In this document: piece by piece, positions 24,303-35,385 of the stretch
Layout of the letters: each line of letters opens with the position of its first letter
Numbering within the stretch: the first letter of the stretch is position 1
Assembly: GCF_964340395.1 (NCBI RefSeq)
Contig: NC_135561.1
Coordinates: 20,762,740-20,826,739, forward strand
Direction of reading: 5' to 3'
Origin: Glandiceps talaboti
Taxonomy: Eukaryota; Hemichordata; Enteropneusta; Spengelidae
Length of the DNA: 64,000 bases
Notes under the pieces: generated by a model
What the model saw: the letters and a program-made list of their open reading frames with translations, nothing else
Databases searched by the model: none
What the model was told of the DNA's origin: nothing
Made by a program: the position numbers and the translations under genes

Positions 24303-26750
24303 CGTCAGAAAGCTCTTGCAAACAGATGTGTCTTGATATTGAATTCATCGACAGTTGGTGAACAATGAAGTTCAAGTTGTATACTGTTTGATAAGCGTGT
24401 TGCTCGCTAAGAACGCATGCTCACCGTATGACTGAATTACAAATGGGTACTTGAACTAGACTTCTGTTATTTGAGTGAAGTGAACAAGTTGCAGGTTTAC
24501 TGTTCAAGTGGTGTCTAGTTTGCCATGGTACTGTCCACCAAAATGAAGTGCCTGACATGACATTTTAAATAACACAAAGTCAAACTGTATAGTATTACAT
24601 TTACTTTTATTGCCACCTTATATGTACTTGAAATATAGAAATACAGCCTGAATACAAGGATGTTGTTATTGTGAAATGTTCCCTTTGTTTACACAGAGCC
24701 TCACAACTATCTCTCATAGTTGTTTCTGGTCCCAAAATGCATTGCATGCGATGATGTCACATATGTGGTTATTTTTTGGCTTGTTTAGCCTTCATGTATT
24801 TGAAACAAGATTTTCATTGTGAAATAATGGAAAGACATGTCGATCTCTTTAATTGAGAGTGATGTTACAGAGCAAAGGCCAACACATTTATAAATGACAC
24901 AAGGATTTTACAGAATACATGTACATGACATTGCATGGAGAGGTGTGACATGAATCTTGGAACTTGAAGCGACAGGTATATTGTAGTGGAGATCTTGAAA
25001 ATTCTGTCATTCAGTATTGTAGACACTGACCCAATCTTGTTTTTAGTTGAACATAAAACAATGAAGTACTGCAACATACATACCAGTAATACATTTCTGA
25101 TCTTGTTTTGAGGCATTGAATTTGACGTAGCATTGGTCAAACTAGTCGTAACATTCCACAGAGTCAAAATTAATTAAACCAAAATTTGATTTGCTGTGAT
25201 CAAACCACTGATTGGACATTATTCACATTTTGTGTTAATAAATGAACCTTGTATATCTGTTCAAGTAAAATGGCACTATAAACATTGATAGTCTGTAAAG
25301 TAACCAATTTCTTCCAGCAGAATTTTCTTTTGTCAATATAATCATGTATACCCATGATACTTTTTCAAATTGTACAAATTATCATGAATAGTGAATGAAT
25401 AGTATTCACAGTGTCTTTGCAATATTGGTGATATGAGAATCTCCATGACAGGAAGCAGACAATTGGCATCAAATGTCAAATTTGTTATGAATTGTGAAGG
25501 ACACACGACAGCAGCACTTCTTTGATTTGGTTGACTCTTCTAAATTTTGTAGCAACACACAGGACTACTTTAGTAATGTATCAATCTGTTGCATGACAGA
25601 TTGTTTAATGTTTGTTTAAAAACTGTGCAACCAAAAACCACGCTGTTTGATAGACTAACCAAAATAGCATAATGTTTTTGACATGTCCTACTGGGTTAGG
25701 TAGAATGTGCCTTTGCAACAATTTCCCTGAAATCAAAGTTCTAAAGTATCTCCAAACTCTTGTTCTTTGCCCTTTTGAAATCAGTACAAGAAAACTGGGG
25801 TTTCATTATCTTGTTTTACAAAGAAGTGTAAAATCTTTTGTTTTCCATGGTGTTAGCACAGTATTCGGCAGCCATATTGGATTCTAAAATGACTTATTAA
25901 TAATTGTTATATCATTTTGACCTCTATTACAAAAATATGTATGTTACCACCTGATTTTTTTTCTTGGTTTTAATTGAGAATGAGTTGGAATTTTCATGAA
26001 CAAAGTAACAATAAAGTTTAAGATTTTTATTTCCGTGGTACACACTACCTTTAACTAGTTTTTGGCCAGAGCTGTCTGTTCATTGAAGTACATAAAACCA
26101 TAACTTTGAAGCAACTTGAATGAAGTCATTATGAAGACACCAATATATATGTGATTGTATTTTGAAGTGTTAATCAAATAGAATCGAAAAGTTTCCCTTT
26201 TAATCAAAGAATTGAGAAAATTTGAGTGCTTTTTTTGTTGTTTATTTTCAAGTCATGAATAAAGAAGGGTTGAAGTGATATACATTATGGTTTGTGTCTT
26301 TCCTATTTACATACAACACTTGGTCATCTCTTGTGTTTTCTTCACTTTATTTATATCTTTCCACTTCATCACTGCCAAAACTGCAGAAAACTTGGTAAAG
26401 AAGTAAAACTTGGTAATGAAGTGGCAAGGGCAATCTTTCCTTCTGACTTTATTGTCCATTTCCAAGTCATTCATACTTAAACTTTAAAGTATGATTATGA
26501 AATGAAATCATCACCAACATCTACTCGTACACTTCAAATATAAAGATCTCTTTACCCCACATCTAGCTCAACATCATGAACTGCCCACAATCAACACTAA
26601 CTTATTATTTACAAGAATACTGTGATTGACGAACAACAATCTGATGTTAATGGCTGTGTGGTTTCATTGGAGTTTGAAATTTCAACTCAGCTACTCATTA
26701 AGCTAGACAATGGGTAACGAGATCTTCAGATTCAAACCCAATGGATAGCC
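24303..26750. other. intergenic region between convergent genes
   Basis: No exon was recognised on either strand. Short frames here show no domain, no paired splice sites and no cysteine pattern. AATAAA hexamers at about 25238, 26009 and 26258 (plus strand) could end the upstream gene. Confidence 0.5.
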
Positions 26751-26999
26751 CACTGTATTTATCTTTAAGCAAAAAACATGATGTCCCATCAGTGAAACAC
26801 CACACCGATTCCATTTCTGCTGTAACAACCCCTAAATGTAAAACTTGACAAAATTTAGCCAGTAAGAAATAATGCAATAATATCTGATGACAAATTTATT
26901 GACTTATTGGTCTTTTTCTCTTCTTTGACGTGCCTCTTCTTTCAACTATGCTCTTTTTACTTTGATTAACATCTGACTTGACATGATAACCCACATGAC
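26750..26999 (-). pseudogene. duplicated TMEM18 terminal exon and 3' flank, with premature stop
   Basis: 26904-26999 is a 96-bp copy of the true last exon (29189-29284) with only two differences seen. One changes CAG to TAG (26946-26948), so the frame stops after VMWVIMSSQMLIKVKRA. Homology continues about 150 bp downstream of the exon with more differences and indels, and stops abruptly at the splice acceptor. The AG acceptor is kept, but its pyrimidine tract is poor (GGTACGTTAG). It could be a dead copy or an alternative terminal exon giving TMEM18 without its charged tail. Confidence 0.8.
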
Positions 27000-27784
27000 C
27001 TAACGTACCAAACATACAAAACGTACATAAAAATAAATTGACCTTCCTCTAGCACAAGGTCAAATACTTTACCAAGAATCAAATGAACAAGTGTTCTTGT
27101 TTAGTCAATAAAACCCTCTTAGTATCTCAGAAGTAGGTTCCACAACATGCACTTTTACTATTAAAAGCAGAATTGTCATGTCACTGTATGTAGTCTGTAA
27201 GATGTGCTGTGTCAGGGAACCCTCACACATTGGCAAACACTTTAGGCGGGTGAGGGTGGAGTGACACAGTATATCCATCATGTACTTACATGGAATGATG
27301 ATAGTGCTAATACTGTGAATCCCTGACCACGTCTTGGCAAGATCTTGATTTCTTAAAGATTTGTATTCTTTACGTTTGTCAACATTGTAGATTTGGCATC
27401 CATCTTGTTTTGACAATTGGATTACAAATGGAAATTTTGATGAGAGTACATTACAAGTAAATCAATGCTTATTTTCATTCTACATTTCAGAATATTTGAT
27501 AATCCTTTAAAGTCAAAAATCTGTCTTTATACCACTGAGACAAACAACTCCGCTGAGTTCAATGTACCCTGTTTCTCCTTGTAAAAACTATGCACACACA
27601 CAATTTGTCATGTTTTTGTAGCTGCTAATAAAAATGTATTTAATTATTAAAACATTATGAAAGAATGATACTGTCAATAAGTTGTAATTATACCATAATT
27701 AATTTAATATTTCTGATACATTTCATGAGTTGCATCCAAGCTACTAATAAAGCCAATATGAATATATTACACCAAGATATGTAG

Positions 27785-28660
27785 TGACAATATGCAAATT
27801 TTATGATAAAATAGCGTCAATGGCATTGCAGCACAACTGTACATTGTTTGTTTATGTTTATCTGCTTTCTTTTCCATCCCTGCTGTTAACTTTAGTTTAC
27901 CATATACATCGTCATTTGGATGTTGCTATGGGAATGGTCTTGTTGCTAGGCATATTTGCATTCACCTTTTGGATGTATATCCACTTGCTTAATCATCCCT
28001 CCTAGATGTTGCTATGGGCATGGTCTTGTTGCTAGGCATATTTGCATTCAACTTTTGGTTGTATATCCACTTGCTCACCATACCTCCTGTTATCTTTGTG
28101 ATATACATCATCATTTAGCTGTTGTTATGGACATGGTTATTTTACCAGGGATATTTCCATATATTCTTTGAATGCTTACTCAATTGCCTACCACATGCTT
28201 AATAGTTCTTCATCTACACATCCCCAAATGCATCCCCATTAAATTTCAGTTCAATCTAAGCAGTAGTGTTGGAATTAAAGATCTTTGACCAAAAAGTCAT
28301 ATATGTAGACCTAATCTGCATATCACTGGTGGAATCACCATGTCATAAACAATTCTTTATCTATACACCCCTAAGAACGTCCCCACCAAATGTCACGCCA
28401 ATCTGCCCAGCAGCTTTTGGAGTTTCAGTTTTTTGACCAAAAATTACATTTTTTTACCCAAAATGCACATCTCTCATGCAATAATTTTTATTTAAACAAT
28501 CTTCCATCTACACACTATAAGTGATGTCTCGCCAATACCAAGGCAATCAGTCTTTTGGTTTTTGACTTTATGTTGTTTACATACAATGTACACACATGCA
28601 CTCACACAGACATTTTACCATATGTATAGCACTACTGAACCTCAGTTCAGTTGTGCTAAA
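27785..28660 (-). mobile_element. composite hairpin/satellite element, copy C (reverse)
   Basis: The same structure is present in reverse. The hairpin at 28627-28658 (TAGCACTACTGAAC, CTCA, GTTCAGTTGTGCTA; one mismatch in 14) is the start, and module 1 copies lie at 28230-28560. Module 2 copies (read here as gttgctatgggcatggtctt) are at 27910-28170. The terminal block, the complement of acagttgtgctgcaatgcca, is at about 27820-27845. Confidence 0.75.
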
Positions 28661-28665
28661 AATGT

Positions 28666-29188
28666 AAAGCATATCCATGTAACAATAATTCTGTAATTCC
28701 ATTGGTCCCTTAGAAAATACAAACGTAAACCCATATATACTTCATGCAGTCTCCTTAGAAAATACAAAATTTGAATGTAAACCCAAATATACATGCAACC
28801 TCTGAAAACAGGGTTGGTTTGGCTTTTCACACTTGAGAAATGACATTTTCTACAGAAATACAGACACTTCAAAATGATAGAAGTACCACAGACAAGTAAT
28901 TAACTTAGGAAAGTAAACAATTGAAGCCATTAAAATCATCAAGTCCATGTGTAATCATTTCGGCAGAAACCTGATTCTACTACACTGTTGTGTATAGTGT
29001 CTCTGTTATTGCTAGCTTGGTGTTAAATGTATTTCTCTTTATTCAAAAACATCATATCCCATCAGTGAAACACCACACCGACTCTGTTTCTGCTGTAACA
29101 ACATAACCCCAAAATGTAAAACTTGACAAAACTTATCCAGTAATAAATAATGAAATAATATCTGATGACAAATTTGACATTTATTGAC
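28666..29188. other. downstream flank of TMEM18
   Basis: 29030-29188 is the 3' flank duplicated at 26750-26903. 28680-28800 holds two direct copies of a ccttagaaaatacaaa block. No gene was seen. Confidence 0.5.
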
Positions 29189-29284
29189 TTATTGGTCTTT
29201 TTCTCTTCTTTGACGTGCCTCTTCTTTCAACTGTGCTCTTTTCACTTTGATTAACATCTGACTTGACATGATAACCCACATGAC
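29189..29284 (-). CDS. TMEM18: TMEM18 exon 5 (C-terminal charged tail)
   Basis: The acceptor CCTCTTTAG precedes VMWVIMSSQMLIKVKRAQ, LKEEARQRREKDQ and stop TAA at 29191-29189. The end of membrane segment 3 and a basic coiled tail match the family. AATAAA on the minus strand (29184-29179) follows the stop almost immediately. Confidence 0.93.
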   Translation of the reverse strand, partial: VMWVIMSSQMLIKVKRAQLKEEARQRREKDQ

Positions 29285-30290
29285 CTAAAGAGGAAATGGA
29301 AATACAAGTCAAAGGACAAGTTCCTCAACTTATGGGGTGAGTCGAACTCACAAAGTTGCAGTTTCTTTTTTCTTGAAAGGGTGCCCCAAGAGGTCTAAAA
29401 TCATATGGCAGTACATAAAGCAGCCAGCAAAATGCACCTAAAATAACTTGAGTTCCTAAAAAGTATGTGCTTTGCATAATGAAGTTAGCAGAATGATTTG
29501 ACTGGTTGATAATTCAATCAAGTTTGCCTTGAAACACAAGGAAATGAGATTCAAAGGCGACAATACTACTCTGCCTATCATGGCCTACTTCTGATCCAAA
29601 GCAGTCTCTGAACAGCACCCCTGGTGGCCAAACTATCCAATCTTTTGTTTTTCTTATAACTGGCAACTGGTGTATTGCCTTGATTGTACTTACCACAATA
29701 ACTAAACAGTTGGCCAATATTGGAACTGAGAACACCAGTGATATGAATAAACCATTAGAATCAAAGTACTGAAGTCTGGAAAATTTTCTGCCAGGTAAGT
29801 AATTGAGAAAGAAAACCATATAAGATGTATGTATTACAGGGGAATTCCACTCCAGGAAATAAAGGAATTTTTATAAACTTTGGGTTGTGGTGTCATTTCA
29901 GGATTTCACATCACATCACAGTTTGCATGGTTGCCAAGATACACCGAATTGAAACTTTATTTTATCTTGATTGTTCTCACATTGTCATTGGTCACCGTTG
30001 CATCATGGGAGACACACATGTGTATTAGATGCAACACTGAATATTCATGATTCCTAAATGCTTACTAATGTTTACACTATCACATGAGAACACTATTGCA
30101 GGTATATTTTAAAAATTCAGCCTGTTTTGGGGCCTACACGTCACAGTAAAAAACACTGAATGTTTATGCATTTGTGGTAAGGACATAGTCAAATTCCAAT
30201 ATATGAAGTCCTTTAGCTAACTCCACAAACAAGTTTACTTCTCCAATGTACATCAGCAAGAGTAAAGTCAATGTTTTATGTAATAAAACT

Positions 30291-30321
<31 letters not shown>

Positions 30322-33300
30322 ACCATTCATCATTTACAGCTATTTGCGGAGTCATGATAGTTGAATTCAGAGAGTGGCTGGGTTGGAATCTGCAGATAAC
30401 AGGTTTGAGCCCTGCCAGTGCCATTTGTTTCTGAATGGCTAAAATCCTTTTGCAAGATTTGAACCATGATTGTGCCTCAGTCAACCCAGCTGTATAATTG
30501 GGGACCTGGCTTTAATCCTAATTGCTTATAGCGGCTGCAATGCTTATAGCAGCTGCAATGGATTGTATGCTCCCCAGGGAGTTGAGGAAGTATAGAAGTA
30601 TAGAGCCATTGTGCCACTATAGATCTGTAATAATTGTTTACACATGGGAGCTCTCTGGAGGACAAGCACATTGTAAAGACACATTATTATTATTATTATT
30701 ATTATAAATTATTATTTATTTACAGAATAATCTTGACTACCTACTTGTAGTGTGTTGCACAAAGACTGTTGATATTTTCTGAGAAAAAAACAAGCACCAC
30801 TGAAAGAAACGAGAAAAATCACAAAGTATTACTGAATATGTATTTACACAAAAAAGGATCTTTTTCATTTGATGTGGCATGTTTTATTAGTTTTGGGTCA
30901 AAAAATGGAGACTGGATTGGTGTTTGTCTACAGGGGAACAAACCTGAGGTAGCATTCAGAAAAGAAGCCCAGACTGTAAAAGTAATTTCTACCAACTCTG
31001 CATCATGTAGTCTCTATACAATAAAGCAATGAACATTTAGTAAAAGACAAGACTAGGGGGACACTTAGAGGGGAATAATTAGAAGACTAGGGGGACACTT
31101 AGAGGGGAATAATTAGAAGACTAGGGGGACACTTAGAGGGGAATAATTAGAAGACTAGGGGGACACTTAGAGGGGAATAATTAGAAGACTAGGGGGACAC
31201 TTAGAGGGGAATAATTAGAAGACTAGGGGACACTTAGAGGGAAATAATTAGATATTATTCCCAAATACTTGTCTTCATTCAGTTCAGGCAAGGAAAACAT
31301 GAGTGACCTAAGGGGCCTTGTTACTATGAGTTGATAGACGAGTTGTGACAAACCCTTAGGTGACGATATTTTCCAGTTGAATGAAGAAAAATATTGGAGA
31401 ACAACATAATTACACCACCTCAAGCATAATTTATTAAATATTGAGAAAAATAATGATGATTTAGAATGTTTTGAGCCATATTTTGAACACCTTAGAATCT
31501 GTGATGTAGAACGTTGTTGAATGACCAGAGTATATGATCCATATTTTCTGTTCAAAGATAATAACTTGGCTTCTGCATGGTATAATGAGAAATAGACAAT
31601 ATTAAGAGATTCACATGTCTTTAAACAAACATGGTGTTGCCTGCTGAAAGATGAAGTGCCTCATATTGTTTACTCTTGAAATTAATGATCTCCTAACAAA
31701 TAACCTTGTTCATTTCATATTGTGCCTTGTCTCAGGCTTCACAGCCAAATTTGCCAATGTTTGTATAGCTCTATTTTACAGATGTTCTACGATGCAGTGC
31801 TGGCAGAACTAACAAGAAATGCAGTTTCACTTCTTTTCCCTTTATTAAGATAGGCATCTTGAGTTAATAATGTACATTGTTTACTAGCATGTAAGGACAA
31901 CTATGGCAGAAATATGACATTAATCAGATAATGATTAATTTTTGAGTCAGCTAATAATTGCCATTTTAAAATTCTCAAAATTCTTGATGTGTTGTTAATT
32001 GTGTGGTGGTGTTACCCATACAGGGTGGAACAGGTTAGGTAAAATGAATGAGCAAGTATCCCAAACAAACCTAGTCATGCCACTTGCATTTGGCTACTAA
32101 AATACAATTGTGATTTGTGCCTTTAGAGGGCGCTGTTCACATTGCAGCAGTAGTATGCAATCGCAAGCTGAACGATGTGAAAACCATTTCCAACTTGACA
32201 TGTACAGTAAAATTTCTTTTTATCAGAAGAAATATCCACCCTAATTCCATGGCATTGATACAATGGGCTTTTCTCAAAGTGTCACGTTTCTGTGAATGTG
32301 CTTCAAACTGAAGCAAAGAATGATTAGAACACTATGCAAGAATAAGCTTGGATAAATTTCCAGTTTGCAGCGTCATATATTCTCTCGGGCCATTGAAGAA
32401 TGAAAAAATACCTTTTATACCTTTCAGTATGACTATAGACTGGTTGTGGTCACTATAGTCTCAGTTTCCCAGACTCTCATTGCTTGGGGCTCTACCACGA
32501 GACCTCCTGAGGAGACTCTGGTAACCAAGACTAGATGGTCTTGTAGTAGCGCACCAGCAGTGAGAGTCTGGGTAACCTAGACTATGTAGAATACAGTTTG
32601 AATCACAAGGTCTAGATTTCTGCCTATACAATGTATATCAGGTATGACATGAGAAACTCAGGTTTCTCTGCCAATTCTATGAATACACACAATGGACAAC
32701 TTATTGTCTATGAAATGGACAACTAATTTGGTGCAATGGATATCTTACTGACAATGTAATGGTGAATGACAATGTACTGTTGACGCAATAGATTCCTTAT
32801 GGACAGTGTATTGTTGATGCAATGGACAGTGTATTGTTGATGCAATGGACACTGTATTGTTGATGCAATGGAGAACGTATTGTTGATGCAATGGAAATTT
32901 ATTGTTAATGCAATAGAAAGTGTTTTGTCAGTTAGTATACTTACAGAGTGTAAAGAAGTACACAGCTTGTATAGTACTGCATTTCCTTGTAACTATTGTT
33001 ATGGTAAGGCACACAGCATGGAAGGCGATTAATCCGATAAGGAAAGGTTCTGACCAATCAATCTGATAAGAGATACACATTATCACTAATAATTTATGAT
33101 AAAGCAGAGAAAATAATGTGTAGGTGTGTGTGTATGGGGCCTTAATCCACCATAGTGATGACTGATAATCTATTCCCGGGGTGGGGGGGGGGTGGGGGGT
33201 GGGGTGGCTTAATCCACCATATTGATGATGATGACTGATAATCTATTCCCCCTGTTTACTGCACTGTTGAGATACATCATTTGCTGGATGTACCACCTAG

Positions 33301-33836
33301 CCTCATATTCTCCAATTGTATAATGATTACATTATCAAAATTGATAATAAAAAATTGAACATTGTCGCTCAATTGCCAGGTCAATGACAGTGTGCAGTCC
33401 CTTAAACCATGACAACTATTTAGATTGTCGTTATTCAAATTAATCAGTATGTAAATATAAATGTGTTACACCACATGATGTGATAATTTACATGGTATTT
33501 ACATATGTTTCATGTAAATTTAACCCTATGGATGCTGGATAACCACAATGACAACTTTTGGGGGTGTGGCTATGTGAATCATTTGAAAATTCTCTCAACA
33601 TAACAAAAGTGAAGAATATGAGGGCTAGGAGGTACGACCAGCTAACAATGTGTGTTGATAGTGCAGTAAACCACAGACCCAACACAAAATGAGTAAACAG
33701 GCTAAGCTAGATTAGATATGGTTTTGACTGGTCAATCTGGTGAGAGAAATAAATGATCTATTAGAGAAAATTATATGGAAGTGGGTGGGATTCCTACATT
33801 GTCAACTGTGTGTTGAAAATATAGGTTGTTGTAATT

Positions 33837-33922
<86 letters not shown>

Positions 33923-33980
33923 ATTGTGTCTCTTTTCTTCATTCCGTCTGTATGTATGTATGTATGTATGTATGTATGTA

Positions 33981-34017
<37 letters not shown>

Positions 34018-34889
34018 GCCTGCCTGCCTGCCTGTCTGTCTGTCTGTCTGTCTGTTCTGTAGATGCTATATAAGTATTCACAACAGAATCATGTGGGAAA
34101 GAAACCAACCGACATGTAGATTAACTGCATGTTTCTTTATATTTATAACATTGACAAGAGAATATGATGGCAGGCGAATGAGATTTGTTGGTCACATCCG
34201 TTGACGTAGACCACAGTACTGTGCAGTGAATAATTCAGACTGTGGTTGTGACTTTTTGTTTTAAAAGTTCACTTCGGGGAAAAAACTCTTTTGTAAATTA
34301 AATAAATCTATACTTGGAGACAGATCATTATTACCAAAGTGAGGTCTGATTTCATGCAAAACTGGCTGTATACAATGTGTTCACCACTACACCCATGCAT
34401 GCACTACCAGTAAATCCTTGATGCAAATGAACACAATATCCAATGTGCTGGTCGTACAATATACTGTATGTACTTCGAATGGTGTGCAACACAAGTCCAC
34501 TGAACACGATTATTGGTTAATCCCACGCAAATGCCTTCACTCTCGTATATTGGTTATTGTATCTACATGACTAACAGAACAGGATGCCAATATACATATC
34601 AATCAATAAAAACTGAGTTATATAAGTTATATGAAAACAATAAAAATCGGGTCGAGATCTACAATGGAGCCATGTTCATGTTTTGTTTGTTATGATCCCG
34701 GGGTTACGATGCGTTTCACAAAAAAATATGGCTGTTAGCAATTGATCAAACTACTTCGAAGCATCCAGCTTTTCTATTCTATTTCTCCTCTATGAATTAT
34801 AAATTTGTGATATAAAAACTCACTGCTTCAACGAACGACAACAGGCCGTCGATCTGGCCGACACGTATTGCATCTGTGGGCAGCGCCAT
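29189..34889 (-). CDS. TMEM18: TMEM18, transmembrane protein 18 (one exon not found)
   Basis: TMEM18 is a small three-pass protein of the nuclear envelope, about 140 residues in human. Four exons are recognised: 34824-34889, 32945-33062, 29694-29787 and 29189-29284. The diagnostic strings are IDWSEPFLIGLIAFHA (family DWTEPW motif), KFSRLQYFDSNGLFIS, then a hydrophobic segment ending ANCLVIVVMWV, and the basic C-terminus QLKEEARQRREKDQ. Exon 2 ends in phase 1 and exon 4 begins in phase 2, so one exon of about 23 codons is required between them. It should carry membrane segment 2 and the family's INE..A..NW motif. I could not identify it in 29788-32944. With it, the protein would be about 147 residues. 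The family assignment is secure; intactness is not. Confidence 0.9.
29694..29787 (-). CDS. TMEM18: TMEM18 exon 4 (YFDSNG motif, third membrane segment)
   Basis: The acceptor TTACCTGGCAG starts the exon with one base completing a codon, then KFSRLQYFDSNGLFISLVF, SVPILANCLVIV, then donor GTAAGT. FS-x-x-QYFDSNG is the strongest family signature. I preferred this acceptor to the nearer TTCCAGACTTCAG because it keeps the conserved FSxxQ residues. Confidence 0.92.
29820..30060. other. TMEM18 intron, probable dispersed repeat
   Basis: The block beginning ggggaattccactccagg has the look of a dispersed repeat, but no second copy in the window was identified. No exon was seen on either strand. Confidence 0.3.
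30293..30320. repeat. C homopolymer run (poly-G on minus)
   Basis: About 28 consecutive C bases lie in the TMEM18 intron where the missing exon should be. Such runs are error-prone in assemblies. Confidence 0.95.
30345..30710 (+). mobile_element. tRNA-derived SINE, family 1, second copy
   Basis: It is collinear with the 16058 copy: gagtcatgat at the head, B-box-like GTTTGAGCCCTGCC, then cagtcaacccagctg, ggggacctgg and ggattgtatgctcccc. The tail is (ATT)n at 30685-30705. It carries a local duplication of gcttatagcrgctgcaatg. It is antisense to TMEM18. Confidence 0.85.
31051..31252. repeat. 34-bp minisatellite, 6 copies
   Basis: The unit gactagggggacacttagag + gggaataattagaa repeats with starts at 31051, 31085, 31119, 31153, 31187 and 31221. 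The last copy lacks one G. It lies in the TMEM18 intron. Confidence 0.97.
31248..31405. mobile_element. foldback element, family F1, copy 1
   Basis: The ends are inverted: gatattattcccaaatactt/gtcttcattcag on the left, and tgaatgaagaaaaatattgg/agaacaacata on the right. The interior (gtgacctaaggggcc, gacgagttgtgacaaac) matches the copy at 48395-48548. Confidence 0.75.
32428..32590. mobile_element. foldback element in the TMEM18 intron
   Basis: Inverted arms are actatagtctcag...cccagactctcattgc on the left and gcagtgagagtctggg...cctagactat on the right. The interior has a further inverted gacctcctgaggag. It looks like a MITE with no coding capacity. Confidence 0.7.
32690..32930. repeat. 23-bp minisatellite
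   Basis: The unit cagtgtattgttgatgcaat + gga repeats with a 23-bp period around 32800-32920, with degenerate copies upstream. It abuts the donor of TMEM18 exon 2. Confidence 0.85.
32945..33062 (-). CDS. TMEM18: TMEM18 exon 2 (first membrane segment)
   Basis: The acceptor CTCTTATCAG and donor GTAAGT bound 118 bp. The translation IDWSEPFLIGLIAFHAVC, LTITIVTRKCSTIQAVYFFT, Leu carries the conserved D-W-x-E-P motif and the first hydrophobic segment. It ends in phase 1. Confidence 0.93.
33841..34056. repeat. compound microsatellite (CT)n-(GTAT)n-(CTGT)n
   Basis: (CT)40 at 33841-33920 is followed by (GTAT)n at 33950-33980, (CTGT)n, (GCCT)n and (CTGT)n. Open frames on both strands here are artefacts. 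It lies in the first intron of TMEM18. Confidence 0.97.
34824..34889 (-). CDS. TMEM18: TMEM18 exon 1 (start codon)
   Basis: ATG at 34889-34887 begins MALPTDAIRVGQIDGLLSFV, then Glu-Ala, and the donor GTGAGT follows in phase 0. The start is set by AAGATGGCGCTG, a good initiation context that also matches a YY1 site. The next exon continues directly into IDWSEP. Confidence 0.9.
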
Positions 34890-35376
34890 CTTATTTCCGG
34901 CTTTGGGACACATGGGATAGCAGTCATCCCTAATGTTACATGAAATATGATTGGTCAATGGAACGAGATTAACTAATCACATAAATTACTGGAATTTTCT
35001 TAGTTATTTCGCACTTGTCTGGATACCCTGATTAACTGAAGATTTGATATGTAAAACATGTTCGATTTATTTATTTTCTTGACCATTACCTCGCGAAATG
35101 AAATACGTGATCGAAATATTAACGTTCCCGCGGAATCTGAATGACCAATAGAAAGAGACTTTACGTCGACGGAATCTGTTGTTGTGATGGTGTCTAACAC
35201 CTTTCTGCTGCGAATTTAAGGCGGTGCAGGTCAAAGGGTTTTATTGTTGACAATCGTCACCTGTCTTGGCAGATAAACGATTTTGCTTCGACGGCGGACG
35301 TACAGAAGTCGTCGAACAGTGAAGTTGGCGGCGAAAATATATCATAACCTTACTTGCAAACTGGACAACATCGAAG
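34890..35376. promoter_or_regulatory. bidirectional promoter between TMEM18 and the MSE gene
   Basis: 487 bp separate two divergent start codons, and the region is richer in CG dinucleotides than its surroundings. A minus-strand YY1-like AAGATGGCG overlaps the TMEM18 ATG. An ETS-like TTTCCGG lies at 34894-34900, and CCAAT boxes at 34950-34954 (reverse) and 35145-35149. No TATA box sits at a convincing place. These are typical parts of a TATA-less housekeeping divergent promoter. Start sites are inferred, not seen. Confidence 0.7.
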
Positions 35377-35385
35377 ATGTCGGAG
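35377..35385 (+). CDS. first coding exon (Met-Ser-Glu) of an unrecognised gene
   Basis: ATG TCG GAG is followed at once by GTAAGATCT, a strong donor in phase 0. The ATG context is GAAGATGT. The upstream leader, of unknown start, contains a short upstream ATG (GATGGTGTCTAA). Together with the exon at 46794 this reads MSE-TANKFTNYS. I do not recognise the product. Confidence 0.6.

Noticed and set aside
27105-27416. Minus-strand 103-codon open frame
   Set aside because: No recognisable domain and no supporting splice sites; composition like the surrounding intergenic DNA.
30205-30290. Minus-strand LLLLMYIGE peptide as the missing TMEM18 exon
   Set aside because: The hydrophobic string resembles membrane segment 2, but the only upstream AG follows a poly-G run, the NW motif is absent and the exit phase does not match exon 4.
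30769-31032. Plus-strand 87-codon open frame in the TMEM18 intron
   Set aside because: No domain, no conserved pattern and no splice or promoter context. It lies antisense between a SINE and a minisatellite.
32340-32420. Minus-strand ERIYDAANWKF peptide as the missing TMEM18 exon
   Set aside because: Spacing to the family's E.INE..A..NW motif is wrong, no phase-compatible acceptor exists, and no donor follows the tryptophan.
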